Below are positions 37,576-48,756 of a stretch of DNA of 64,000 bases, piece by piece. The notes below the pieces were generated by a model. It was not told the DNA's origin, did no database searches, and saw nothing but the letters and a program-made list of their open reading frames with translations. The stretch covers positions 17,972,690-18,036,689 of the forward strand of contig NC_084601.1 in assembly GCF_033807715.1 (NCBI RefSeq), read 5' to 3'. Made by a program: the position numbers and the translations under genes. Numbering within the stretch: position 1 is the stretch's first letter; each line of letters starts with the position of its first letter. Source of the stretch: Cololabis saira (Eukaryota > Chordata > Actinopteri > Beloniformes > Belonidae).

Positions 37576-38486
37576 ACAAACCTAACAAATATAGCTGTGT
37601 GGATATTACCTAATCACCTTTGTGATGGACATGGCCATCACACTTTGTATCAAGGTGTGATTGATTTGAGATTGTTTAATTTGTCTCTGCCATTTCTTTC
37701 TAGTGATAAGATGAGGAATCTTACCACCATTCCAACAACAGCTGATTCTTTAGTTTTGATGTTGTTGTTTTTTTTCGGCTAACTCAGAATCGATTTGGGT
37801 TTTAGTTCATTTAGATTAGATTTTTGGTACTTTTAGAACTCAGATCTCACAGCCAATTGTGCAGTAGGTTTGTGGTCTATTCTTGGTTTGTTTGTTTGGA
37901 CTGGGGCTCCCATTTACTTCAAAAGGATGGGAAAAAATATCCCTCAAGGTGTACCACTTGTTCCATTTATGTTATTGGTCCTTTGGAGCTAAGGTTTATT
38001 TCAGGGACCATAATAATCAGTCATAGATATTTGTCATTAGTCAGTGCAACTGCTATACAAATCAACTGATAATTGGTAATTATATACTGTACAATCTGTT
38101 CGCAAACTCAAAGGTCCTGAATTTCAAGCTCTAAGGAATCACATCAAACTTGGGTGTCCGCTAATAATGTCAGAGGTGTGTAGGAATTACAAATTGTTAA
38201 CACAGGTTGTTTTACTCAACACTTTCCATCTTTCCTGTAACAAACTACTATTATAATCCAATAATACATGCTGCTGATCCAAGTGTCAACAAACATAGCT
38301 GATACAGTTTGACAAGTCCAGACCCACGTCCAAGGATCTACCTGAATGAAATTACTCCACAAACAGAGTCAGAATCACTTCTGAAACTTCATTACTCTTT
38401 CTTTCCTCAAGATATACTGTAAATATGTACTGTGCAGATATATTATAAATTTACACTTACTACAAAGACTATCTATTAATGTGTAC
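37576..38486. other. No supported feature
   Basis: No recognised gene or repeat. Confidence 0.35.
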
Positions 38487-38490
38487 TTAA

Positions 38491-38829
38491 AGGAGCTTGA
38501 GGCCGGATTGTGGCAAGATTTATGAAAAAAATCCGTATACATTTTAATTTTTCTAGTAATAATGTCAGATGAAGCGTTCCAAACCCAAAAGAATGAGCCC
38601 TCTAGTGTATCTCTCCTTTGCCTTGAACAGGCTGTGTGCTGCAAAATGTGCTGCAATTCGGTCCCGAATTTCCCGCGCTGGGCTGCGGATGTGACGTCAC
38701 ATGACGCTGCATGTGTGTTCTCCCCGTTCTCCGTGCCGGCTTCACTGTTGGCTGCAGTACCCCCAACGGCCGTCGTGGTGAAGGGTGGTGCTAGAGAGTC
38801 TCATTTCTTAAAAGGAGCCTCAAGCTCCT
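38491..38829. mobile_element. MITE with TTAA target-site duplication, 339 bp
   Basis: TTAA at 38487-38490 and 38830-38833 flanks the exact inverted ends AGGAGCTTGAGGC and GCCTCAAGCTCCT. A TTAA duplication is the signature of piggyBac and Kolobok elements. No transposase is inside. The centre carries ATGTGACGTCACAT (38689-38702), a perfect palindrome containing the CRE consensus TGACGTCA. Confidence 0.9.
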
Positions 38830-38833
38830 TTAA

Positions 38834-40696
38834 GGATGGGGTCATGTTTCACTGGAAGAGTTCCTATGCTAATTTAAATTCTAAAGGACCCTTTGGATCC
38901 GAGTCTGATTTGTGTCTGGTCCAATAGGTCACAAAGAGACCAGATTTGGCATTACTACTGCATTATGTACCGCAAACAATTAAATGAACTGCTTTTGGAT
39001 TTTTCACCATGGGACCCATTTCCCCTTGTATATGGGTGTAAATTATTGATAGACTCAAAAACCTTTGCAGTCTGAACCATGTTGAGCAAGTGTAGTGAAA
39101 GAGCATGGGGGCAGTGATGCATGACAAAGCAAAACAGTGTTTATATATTCTTTAACAGACTGACTGCAATTTCTATTACAGTATGAGCCTGTACATATGA
39201 TGTAAAAAATTTTACTGAACGGTATCGCTCTGAATGATGTGACATGATTGTAGTTGTTGCACAATGGCAACAGTCTCAAATAAGTGAATGCTGCCTTGAG
39301 AATAGTGAAATGACATTGCAGAATAATGCTACATACTAAAAGAATAATTAGTAAAGTAGTAGTAGAAATAAGGCTCTCCAAGAACACAGAGTGGTTTGAT
39401 TCTTATGCTTTGTGCATAAGTGCAGTAACACAATTTAAAGAAACACTGCCAAGCTTTCAAATTGGAGTGTGAATTTCTAACTGTGGCTACTTTACTACAG
39501 TTTGAATGAAAAGATTGGTCTTCGCTGACAGGGTACACTGTTTTGCAGACCATAACATTTTCAGAGAACATCAAGAAGATCAGAATGACTAGTAAAGCCT
39601 CAATTTCCTATGACCTCCTCTTCTTTATACAGTATTCCCACTCAAATAGCCATGAAACTGAAATGCCCACTCTCAACTGTATAACAATAAATATTCAGGT
39701 TTATCATGTAGAGATAATTTACTTCTAGTTGTAGCTCTCAGCCTGAATCTATGGTTTACTCTCTATGATAATCGCTGGGTTACGGACATTGAATAGGATG
39801 CCAGCATTAGAATCACCGTAATGATGCAATTTCAAGAAGAGATGCCAGCTTTTCTTGCATCAGAAGATAGCTGGCTCATGAGCTGCTTCAGACTTCCAAG
39901 ATCTGTTTAAAAATAGTCAACATATGCTCCATCTGTACATGGGTCTGACCATCTCTATGCAAGGCTGTTGGGTACGATGTACGTAAAAAGAAAAATCTCC
40001 CACGCCCCTTAGTTAACACAGTGTTTTCTTTATCTCTCATGAGGCTCCCACCTTTACATTTTTAAAATTGCGCTTCATGATTATTTAGGTGTGTTGCAAA
40101 CCTGTTTTTCTGATTAAAGGTTGAGCAGGAAATACTTTCAAGAAGCATTTTTTATAATTGTTTGTATTCTGATAATGAATAAGTACAGTGTTCTTGGGGG
40201 TTAAAGTGGGCTAACTTGAGATAGTTTATCTGCTTACCTTTTTTGATGCTTGGTCCTTTAATGAATACTGAATTATAATCAAGCTGAAGTAAGAAATTAT
40301 TTTGCAAGATGTGTAATTATAGCTCTAAAATTATCATGTTCATATACATACTCATAGACACCTGTGGCCAATTACAAATCATGGATCATTTTGCAAAACT
40401 GAGGAAGCACAATTAAGCTGAAGCCTATTTTACACTGTTGTCTCAAACCAGATTGGAAACAATGTTTAATTGCTGTAAATCACATGGAATTAAGGTAAAA
40501 AAAAAAACTGTAATATAAAGACCACAATGCATGAATAATCAGGTTTTTCTTTATTTCTTTCTTTTCAATGTCTTCTGCGTAAATATGTCACAACAAAATT
40601 TAAATGCCACACACAAATATACAAGAAGAGTAGACAGTGGTCACTGCTGCGTGTACATTCATTCAGTTTTGCCCGTACCATTTTTTTTTTCATCAC
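38834..40696. other. No supported feature
   Basis: AT-rich sequence without recognised gene or TIR element. Confidence 0.4.
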
Positions 40697-40699
40697 CAG

Positions 40700-41263
40700 G
40701 GGCCTCATGTACATGGACCAGCAGATCAGTGTGGTCCCTGAAGACTGTCTCCCTCCTGATGCTGCCATCAGAGCCAAGGCTCCCGTTTTGATTGACAGGC
40801 TCTGTCGTTGTGCTCCTTATATGTTCATCTGAGATTGTTGCAGTTCCACTCGTGTGTAACTTATCTGGTGATGTGGGGACTGTCGTGTCCTTCACATGTG
40901 GTCGTGAACCTATTGATGATGTCACGTGTCCTCATATACTGGACTTCACTGCATTGTTTATAGTGTTTTATTATTACTGTGTGATATTGATGCCTCTTGT
41001 TTTCTGCACTATCCCCTTTGCTGCTGTAATCTGCAAATTTCCCCTCTGTGGGACAATTAAAGAATTTCTTATCTTATCTTATCTTATCACCAGTGAGTGT
41101 TGCCAACGAACAAAACCTCAGAAATGTGCATACACCAGCCTTGACGTGTGCGTGAAGGACCGCAACTTTCCGTGTTCAAATCACTTTTTGAACATCCGAC
41201 CGTGAGCGTAGAAAGTGGCGTACGCACGTTTTTTGTGCGCCGCACTCTTTGTACATGAGGCCC
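40700..41263. mobile_element. PIF/Harbinger-like element, 564 bp, with a LINE tail inside
   Basis: CAG at 40697-40699 and 41264-41266 flanks inverted ends GGGCCTCATGTACA. CWG is one of the accepted PIF/Harbinger target duplications. The right subterminal part continues AAGAGTGCGGCGCAC inward; the left one does not keep this. Within, 41030-41090 (TCTGCAAATTTCCCCTCTGT, GGGACAATTAAAG, then TCTTA repeats) is the sense 3' tail of a Rex-like LINE, so the element was itself a target. An 88-aa minus frame at 40659-40925 crosses the left border and is not supported as a gene. Confidence 0.85.
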
Positions 41264-41266
41264 CAG

Positions 41267-43307
41267 GTCTGTAGATCATGTAAGATGTAATTTCACACAG
41301 CATGAAATGTCACATTGTACAAGACACTGAAGAGATCTGTTGAATACATAACACACAGCTGTTTGTCAAAAATCTGCTGAGGCTATAGGTTTTTGATTTA
41401 CCTTTTTTTCATGTTTGGTGATTGTGAGCCCTAAACCCTATTTTGAAATCAATTACCAACTATTCTGACCAGGCCTGTTTACAATAATGAAAAAGCAATA
41501 GAGGCTTTGGGGATTGGGGGCACACTGCCTTTCCAAATACTACTTTATTGCTGGTTGTTCAGGAGAGGAGGAACTTTGACCTTCCTCTTTTTCCCTAATG
41601 TATTAGTGTGTTACGTCTGCAAGTTCTGCACAGGCGCAGATGTGACATTGGCCTTTTCCTCTCAGACTGCCACCACAACACCCCTTGGTCTTCCACATGC
41701 TAACAGAACCCAGGAGAGGGATGCTGCAACGGAGCATGACTAAATATTTCAAATGAACAGATGTCCTGAACTTCGTGTGTCTGTACTTACAGAAAGATCC
41801 ACCAACTGAACTGCACCATTTTGACCAGGAGGATTAGTGTGAAAATGATAGACTGTATTTGACATTAATACTTTGTTTTCAGCTTAATAAGGTCTGATTA
41901 GGGCATACTGAGATGGCAGCCACATTACTTATTTAGACTGTGCCTGTGATCTACTTTGCACTGACCTAAATGACCTAAATGAACATTCACATAGCTCCAT
42001 AGTATAAATTACATGTGTCTGCAAAGCTCACTGGTCTTACCTAGCAGAATACAGTTGTACATGCAGTCTACTGGACAAGGACAGAGGGCAATACAACCTG
42101 TCTACAATCAATAAACACTGAATGTAGACAAATGTGAGGTTACTAAATGACAAAAAGGCGGTGACACACCAGCAGATTTATATTCTCATGCTTTCTTTTT
42201 CTTATACAGTAGCTATTTGCTGGTGTTCCTGTAAGTAGGTTGCAGTGATAGCTAGCTGATAAGTAAATGCAATGTTTTCCTTATTGTTCTGTGGCTCCAT
42301 TTTATGATTCATAGCATTGATGATTCATCCTCAATGTATGTGTGCTGTTCAATCTTAAGTCATAAAGAAAAAACTAAATTTAATGTAGAATGGTATCGTG
42401 AGAACGTCATGGAGAGGTTTCTTCGTCAAACCCTCTTTTTTGATCTTTGCCTTAAATAACACCTCTTACAGTAAATATATTGACTTAACAAGATCATGTT
42501 AATAAAGCCTGTGTTAAAATAAGTAACAGGCTAGTCCTGTGTCATTCATTAGCTACGGACTCCTGATAAACACTTCTTTAGTCATTATTATAATTATCTG
42601 CATCTGTGTTTGTAAATCAGTATGGTTTCAGGGCCTTACTGGAGAACTGGACACTTCTGTTGGCGGCGTTTAGGATTTAAGACCAAGTGCTAAATTTACT
42701 AAAAAAGTAAATCTGTCACATTGTTGTTTCTCTTCTCATTCTGGGTGAGCCTTTGCAAAAGCCCAAAGACCTGTTGCACGTATATGTTGGAAGTATGCTG
42801 CTTTTTCACTGGTTGGTGCACACAGAGACCTGTCCACTGCTTTTTTGGGTATCAGCGATGAGATGTTGTTGCCAGAATTGCTCAGATTCATTGGCATGGC
42901 CCTGGTGTTGAAAAATTGACAGTCTTTTGAGAAAAGGACTTTGTCAAGGTTCAGGTTGAAAACATCCATCATTCTGCAGAAAAACTTGGCCTTCGGCAGC
43001 ATTGATGTCCCACCAGAACAATGATTAGAAACCTACAGCCTGAATGGTGAATAGAAAACAATATAAACATTCTTGATTCTTGAGGGGTCATGTCAAACTC
43101 CAGAGATGAGTGCATACATACAAAAGTACATTTAAGAAAAAAAGAATATGTGGAAGGAATAGACCAAGACCAGAGTGATGGCAGGAGTCTCATGACCTCA
43201 AAGCCCTGGAGATCAACACAAAAGAGGAGGTTTCTGAAAGTCTTCTTTGGTTTAACAAGTTTTACGCTTGTTGGAACCCCCCATATTATTACATTCTTTA
43301 CTACTGC
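41267..43307. other. No supported feature
   Basis: No repeat recognised. Minus frames at 42736-43002 and 42969-43193 are of ordinary length for chance and match nothing I know. Confidence 0.4.
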
Positions 43308-43314
43308 AATTAAA

Positions 43315-43547
43315 TGGTAAATGGCTTACACTTATATAACGCTTTCCTGCTGTACTCCTACAGCCCCAAAGCGCTTTACACTTTGGACATCCACACACAC
43401 AATGGTGCTCGCCTGACAACTGGGAGCAACTGGGGATTCAGTGTCTTTCCCAAGGACACTTTGGTGGACACAGGAGGAACTAGGGCTTGAACCACTGACC
43501 TTCAGGTTCATGGGCTAAAGCTCTACCAACTGAGCCAACTACCCCCT
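43315..43547 (-). mobile_element. tRNA-derived SINE, nearly intact
   Basis: The 7-bp TSD AATTAAA is present at 43308-43314 and 43548-43554. On the minus strand the head has an A box TGGCTCAGTTGGTAGAGC (43537-43520) and a B box GGTTCAAGCCC (43493-43483), so an RNA polymerase III promoter may survive. The middle AAAGTGTCCTTGGGAAAGAC is the conserved fish SINE block, and the tail TGTAAAGCGCTTTGGGGC to GTTATATAAGTGTAAGCC resembles an L2-type 3' end. It is the best-kept SINE in the window. Confidence 0.88.
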
Positions 43548-43554
43548 AATTAAA

Positions 43555-44130
43555 GTGCAGATCTTTGTAAAAATGCAACAAAACAAATAGTTCAAATATC
43601 TTTCATGTCTCAAGCTCAATTCTTTTTGTTTGTATGTTGTGAATCTAATTTATCACCTTGTAAAGGGGTTGATAAAATAAAATACAATATGCACTAATTT
43701 CAACATCAGATTGAAATGTGTGCTTAATTCAAGCGAGCATAAGCTGGTAAAAGATCATTAAGCGCTTGTATTGACTGATTAAAAAAAATAAACTTTGCAT
43801 GTTACTGACAAATTAATTCTTTTAACTTGTGCTTGTATCCCTGCAAGATCTATAACCTTCTTCCTCAGACACACACAGATCTTCACGAGTGGACACCCTC
43901 AGTGGTATAGCTTTCTGTATTTGGAGGAGAACCATTTCATTAGGGGGATTGTTTGAGAAGCGCATTTGACCACAGATCATGAAGTGCATAATTGGGACCT
44001 GGATTGCAGAACAGAAGGAAAATATACTGACTGTGTGTGTGTTAGCCTGTTTGTGTGGTTGTCAGAGCAAGTATTTTACAGAAAAGTGTGACTGAGTAAA
44101 GGCAATTTTTAGCCAAGATGTAGAATCATG
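43555..44130. other. No supported feature
   Basis: No recognised gene or repeat. Confidence 0.35.
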
Positions 44131-44134
44131 GTAC

Positions 44135-45678
44135 TGTGGCCTTATAGACTTTAAGGGCGCCCGTAAGATTTCAAACGGATGACTAATACACCAGAGAAAC
44201 GGTTGTGAAAATACAAATTCTTATTTTATTTAATTTCTATAAAAACCAGGATTCCTTTTAAAACAATACAACATATGACACAATCACATCCCCGTATTTT
44301 GGGGCAGGGATGAGGGGATCCTCGCTAAGGATAGGGCTGAGGCCCACCAGCAGGGGGGGTTACCAAAGGAATGGATCAATGGTCCAGAGATTCACACCAT
44401 GCAGACACACGTGTCACACTAACTATAAACCAAAAGTAAGTTAAATAAACCAAGAACTGCAAACGTAGGATAATAAAATCAAGAGGCACAGCAAACTAAG
44501 GAAAACTAAGCATACGTGAAATTCACACACACGGAAAATAAAGCACCATCACCCAAGGATTGGCTTGCCACCCTGCCGTGGACGCTCAGCACCTGGAAAG
44601 CAAAGAAACCAAAAAAAAAGGTATTAGGAGATGAACCAACATACAAAACAGCACAAAAGTAATAGAAAGAAAAATAAAGAAATTAACCAATGTGGTTACC
44701 AACCACGCGAATGAATGAATTCAACAAGCTCTCGAGCCCCAAAACAAACAGGTATGGAAAGAAAAAGAACACAATAAACCCGGCCCAAAAACCTATTGGT
44801 TATCTGCAGTTATACAAATGGACCTCCTGCCAATAGGTTTTAAAGCAGGGGCAACAAAAAGAACAAATTAACCCAAAAGAAGAATATCCCTCACACCACG
44901 CTCCAAACACACACTCTCTCTCACACACACACACGCGCACACGCACACACGCGCGCACACACGCACAATTGCTAAAAACTAAGTGTATCAAAAAGTCTTG
45001 GATGCTCGAAGGTCTTGCAGCCTCTTCACGTGCGCGGCCGCGTCAGTCCAGCCAGACCACGGCTCTGGGTTTTTCCCGTAGATAAGAACGCTGGCAAGAA
45101 CGGCAGTGGGGGCTAAAACCAGCAACACCTAAGGACGTACAAAACACTTAATTGATGCCACAAATAAGAAATAACTGCAGCGAGATCGGGATTCATAAAA
45201 ATAAGACACATACCAGGCGATGTAAGGCTTCTTAATTTATTCTAAAGCAGCTCGCTGCATTTCACGAGTCGTCTGCGCTGCAGACGCTCCCAGCGAGCCA
45301 ATCATCCTCAGAAGGCGCAGCTGCGACCGACTGAAAGGACGCTGAACGACAGACGTGCTGGAAAAGTGATCAGGTGCAGGTCGGCAGTAAATTAAAAGAA
45401 AAGTAACCAAAGAGTGCGGTCACAGAATGCTGTAACCAGCCGACTACGTACCAGTTGCATGAATTCTTGCCACAAGATCCGCTTCTGACACGAGCCGGCC
45501 AAAGCCACAGGTGGATGAGGAACGAGACAGGAACCGACCGGAACCCGCAGTGGGCGGGGGCGAAGAGTCGCGCTTTGTTTCCGGGTTCGCCATCACCTCC
45601 CCTTAAATAGGCTGGCGACGCATGCCATTGGTCAAGGCTGCGCACTCACAAATAAGCACTTAAGTGCGTCTTACCACA
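44135..45678 (-). repeat. 3' LTR of the 44135 element
   Basis: Same content as the other LTR. Contains an alternating CA/CG purine-pyrimidine tract at about 44920-44965. A minus 91-aa frame (45645-45370) starts in the presumed transcript leader but has no known domain. Confidence 0.9.
45600..45613 (-). promoter_or_regulatory. TATA-like box in the LTR
   Basis: On the minus strand CTATTTAAGGGG lies about 70 bp inside the 5' border of the LTR, close to the expected promoter position; the same box is at 47923-47936 in the other LTR, which drives the element. Confidence 0.4.
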
Positions 45679-46457
45679 ATCTGCCCCCAGCTTTTTCAAT
45701 CGGCGCCCCGCCGATGCACTCGCAAACAATCACCCTGGGTTCTGCGATGGCTGATCAGCCACCAGGTTACTGGAACACGCAGCCCCCTTTACGAAGGTCA
45801 CAGAACCAAGAACTCGGACAAAGTCCGAGCCCAAATAACGCAGCTGCTGGTAGACAGCTTCAACTCTATTTTGCATGAAGATAAACTTCACCAAATTGTC
45901 CTTAAGAAAAAGTGTAGCACTCAGCGCTAACTTCCAAAGGTCGTCCGATCAACAGACGCTTTTTTTTCAAGAAATAAAGTTAAAAAAAAAAAACATGACC
46001 ATAAACGCTACCACCTCACCGCCTGCTCCCTGGTGGAGAGGTGGCATGCCCTTTCGCAGAAATCTGCCTCTTCAATGGAGTCAATTATCGTCATCCCAGA
46101 AAACGTTGAACATTTTCACGGGGAACAAATACCAGCCTCTCGGTCACTAAGGACCCAGAAGCAAAGAATGTATCGCCAGCGCTTGTCGAACCTCGTCTCT
46201 TCCTCCATACCTCAAAACTCAGCTTACCGTGTTGCCAGAAGGTTTCAGTCCACAGCCAGAGGAATACACTGCCAACCTCCACACTGGGCTCACTGCCGTT
46301 CTTGCCAACACTCACACAAAAATAGAAAAGGTTAGTTAAAATGCCTGAGAAAAAAAAAGTTTTCCTTTCCCCCAACAAACCATACAACCAACCACTTTCA
46401 CAAAATTCACAACAATAGTCACTGGTGTTTAGAAGTCATCCTGCCAACAACGCCAAA
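45679..46457 (-). other. Interior of the non-coding LTR element, 779 bp
   Basis: Minus-strand reading gives short pieces only, for example a 98-aa frame 46387-46091 rich in Phe, Trp and Leu, and near the 3' end a short frame through SSNLVADQPSQNPG to a stop. These could be the first and last codons of deleted gag or pol, but I cannot assign them. An A-rich/T-rich pair lies near 45960-45995. Confidence 0.5.
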
Positions 46458-48001
46458 TGTGGCCTTATAGACTTTAAGGGCGCCCGTAAGATTTCAAACG
46501 GATGACTAATACACCAGAGAAACGGTTGTGAAAATACAAATTCTTACTTTATTTAATTTCTATAAAAACCAGGATTCCTTTTAAAACAATACAACATATG
46601 ACACAATCACATCCCCGTATTTTGGGGCAGGGATGAGGGGATCCTCGCTAAGGATAGGGCTGAGGCCCACCAGCAGGGGGGGTTACCAAAGGAATGGATC
46701 AATGGTCCAGAGATTCACACCATGCAGACACACGTGTCACACTAACTATAAACCAAAAGTAAGTTAAATAAACCAAGAACTGCAAACGTAGGATAATAAA
46801 ATCAAGAGGCACAGCAAACTAAGGAAAACTAAGCATACGTGAAATTCACACACACGGAAAATAAAGCACCATCACCCAAGGATTGGCTTGCCACCCTGCC
46901 GTGGACGCTCAGCACCTGGAAAGCAAAGAAACCAAAAAAAAAGGTATTAGGAGATGAACCAACATACAAAACAGCACAAAAGTAATAGAAAGAAAAATAA
47001 AGAAATTAACCAATGTGGTTACCAACCACGCGAATGAATGAATTCAACAAGCTCTCGAGCCCCAAAACAAACAGGTATGGAAAGAAAAAGAACACAATAA
47101 ACCCGGCCCAAAAACCTATTGGTTATCTGCAGTTATACAAATGGACCTCCTGCCAATAGGTTTTAAAGCAGGGGCAACAAAAAGAACAAATTAACCCAAA
47201 AGAAGAATATCCCTCACACCACGCTCCAAACACACACTCTCTCTCACACACACACACGCGCACACGCACACACGCGCGCACACACGCACAATTGCTAAAA
47301 ACTAAGTGTATCAAAAAGTCTTGGATGCTCGAAGGTCTTGCAGCCTCTTCACGTGCGCGGCCGCGTCAGTCCAGCCAGACCACGGCTCTGGGTTTTTCCC
47401 GTAGATAAGAACGCTGGCAAGAACGGCAGTGGGGGCTAAAACCAGCAACACCTAAGGACGTACAAAACACTTAATTGATGCCACAAATAAGAAATAACTG
47501 CAGCGAGATCGGGATTCATAAAAATAAGACACATACCAGGCGATGTAAGGCTTCTTAATTTATTCTAAAGCAGCTCGCTGCATTTCACGAGTCGTCTGCG
47601 CTGCAGACGCTCCCAGCGAGCCAATCATCCTCAGAAGGCGCAGCTGCGACCGACTGAAAGGACGCTGAACGACAGACGTGCTGGAAAAGTGATCAGGTGC
47701 AGGTCGGCAGTAAATTAAAAGAAAAGTAACCAAAGAGTGCGGTCACAGAATGCTGTAACCAGCCGACTACGTACCAGTTGCATGAATTCTTGCCACAAGA
47801 TCCGCTTCTGACACGAGCCGGCCAAAGCCACAGGTGGATGAGGAACGAGACAGGAACCGACCGGAACCCGCAGTGGGCGGGGGCGAAGAGTCGCGCTTTG
47901 TTTCCGGGTTCGCCATCACCTCCCCTTAAATAGGCTGGCGACGCATGCCATTGGTCAAGGCTGCGCACTCACAAATAAGCACTTAAGTGCGTCTTACCAC
48001 A
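46458..48001 (-). repeat. 5' LTR of the 44135 element
   Basis: 1544 bp, the promoter-bearing copy in the minus orientation. Its outer end abuts the GTAC TSD at 48002-48005. Confidence 0.9.
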
Positions 48002-48291
48002 GTACCATATTGTGATGACGGCGAGATGTAATTCACGGGTCAGTAAAAAATTAGAAAATGAGCTACACCAGGGACATCTTGCATTTTGAATCAGGGACAT
48101 TTTTGCATTTTAACTGAATATATTAGCAGAATATATTATTTAGTTTTTTTTCTTTTCTTTTTTTTTTTTAGCAATGACATGCTAAATGCTAAATTCCATG
48201 AGGACAGAATGAGGACAGTATTTTATTGACTTACTATAAAAAGATGTGTTAGCTTTATTGGAGAAAATGACTGTTCTGTAAATTTTCATAC

Positions 48292-48295
<4 letters not shown>

Positions 48296-48342
<47 letters not shown>
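48296..48342. repeat. (AT)n microsatellite
   Basis: About 23 AT units. The flanks 48006-48295 and 48343-48756 hold nothing I recognise. Confidence 0.95.
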
Positions 48343-48343
<1 letters not shown>

Positions 48344-48756
48344 CTTTCACTTAAAGCCAATATTGATAATGCAGTGCAATCTTCAGCAAAGGATATAGAT
48401 TTATACAGTGCATTCATAAGACACATGGGGTCAATGAATCATAAATAGGGCTTTGAAGATCAGTAATAGCAAGAATGTTCTCTGTGTTTGCCATTGTCTC
48501 CTTCTCTCTTTCTTTGCTTGATAAAATTGGAAAAGAGCAGTAATTGTGGGGAAGAGAAAAAGAGATACAGTAACAGTTTAAGTGGCAGGAAAATACAGTA
48601 AGAACGAGATTTCATCATTGGAAAAGCAAAAAAGTCATAAAGAGAAATGAGGAAAGAGTTATTAAAATGTTATTTTATAGCCAAGTAGTAATTTCACACC
48701 TTGACTATTCACGTTGTGCATATCTGCATCAGGCTGACACCAACTGGCCAAATATT

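Larger units (their letters stand above)
44135..48001 (-). mobile_element. Young non-coding LTR retrotransposon with 1544-bp LTRs
   Basis: Two direct repeats, 44135-45678 and 46458-48001, each 1544 bp, begin TGTGGCC and end ACCACA. GTAC flanks the whole at 44131-44134 and 48002-48005. I see one difference between them (T at 44225 against C at 46548). Orientation is minus: next to the repeat at 45678 the minus strand has the purine-rich AAAAAGCTGGGGGCAGAT, the polypurine tract. The sequence leaving the other repeat, TTTGGCGTTGTTGGCAGGAT, is placed like a primer binding site. The 779-bp interior has no Gag, protease, RT or integrase, so the element depends on a helper. Confidence 0.93.

Noticed and set aside
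40792..41205. 137-aa plus frame with hydrophobic stretches as a membrane protein
   Set aside because: It lies within a Harbinger-like element and runs into a LINE 3' tail.
44135..48001. Assembly or segmental tandem duplication as explanation for the 1544-bp direct repeats
   Set aside because: TG...CA ends, flanking GTAC on the outside only, and a polypurine tract at the inner border fit an LTR insertion better.
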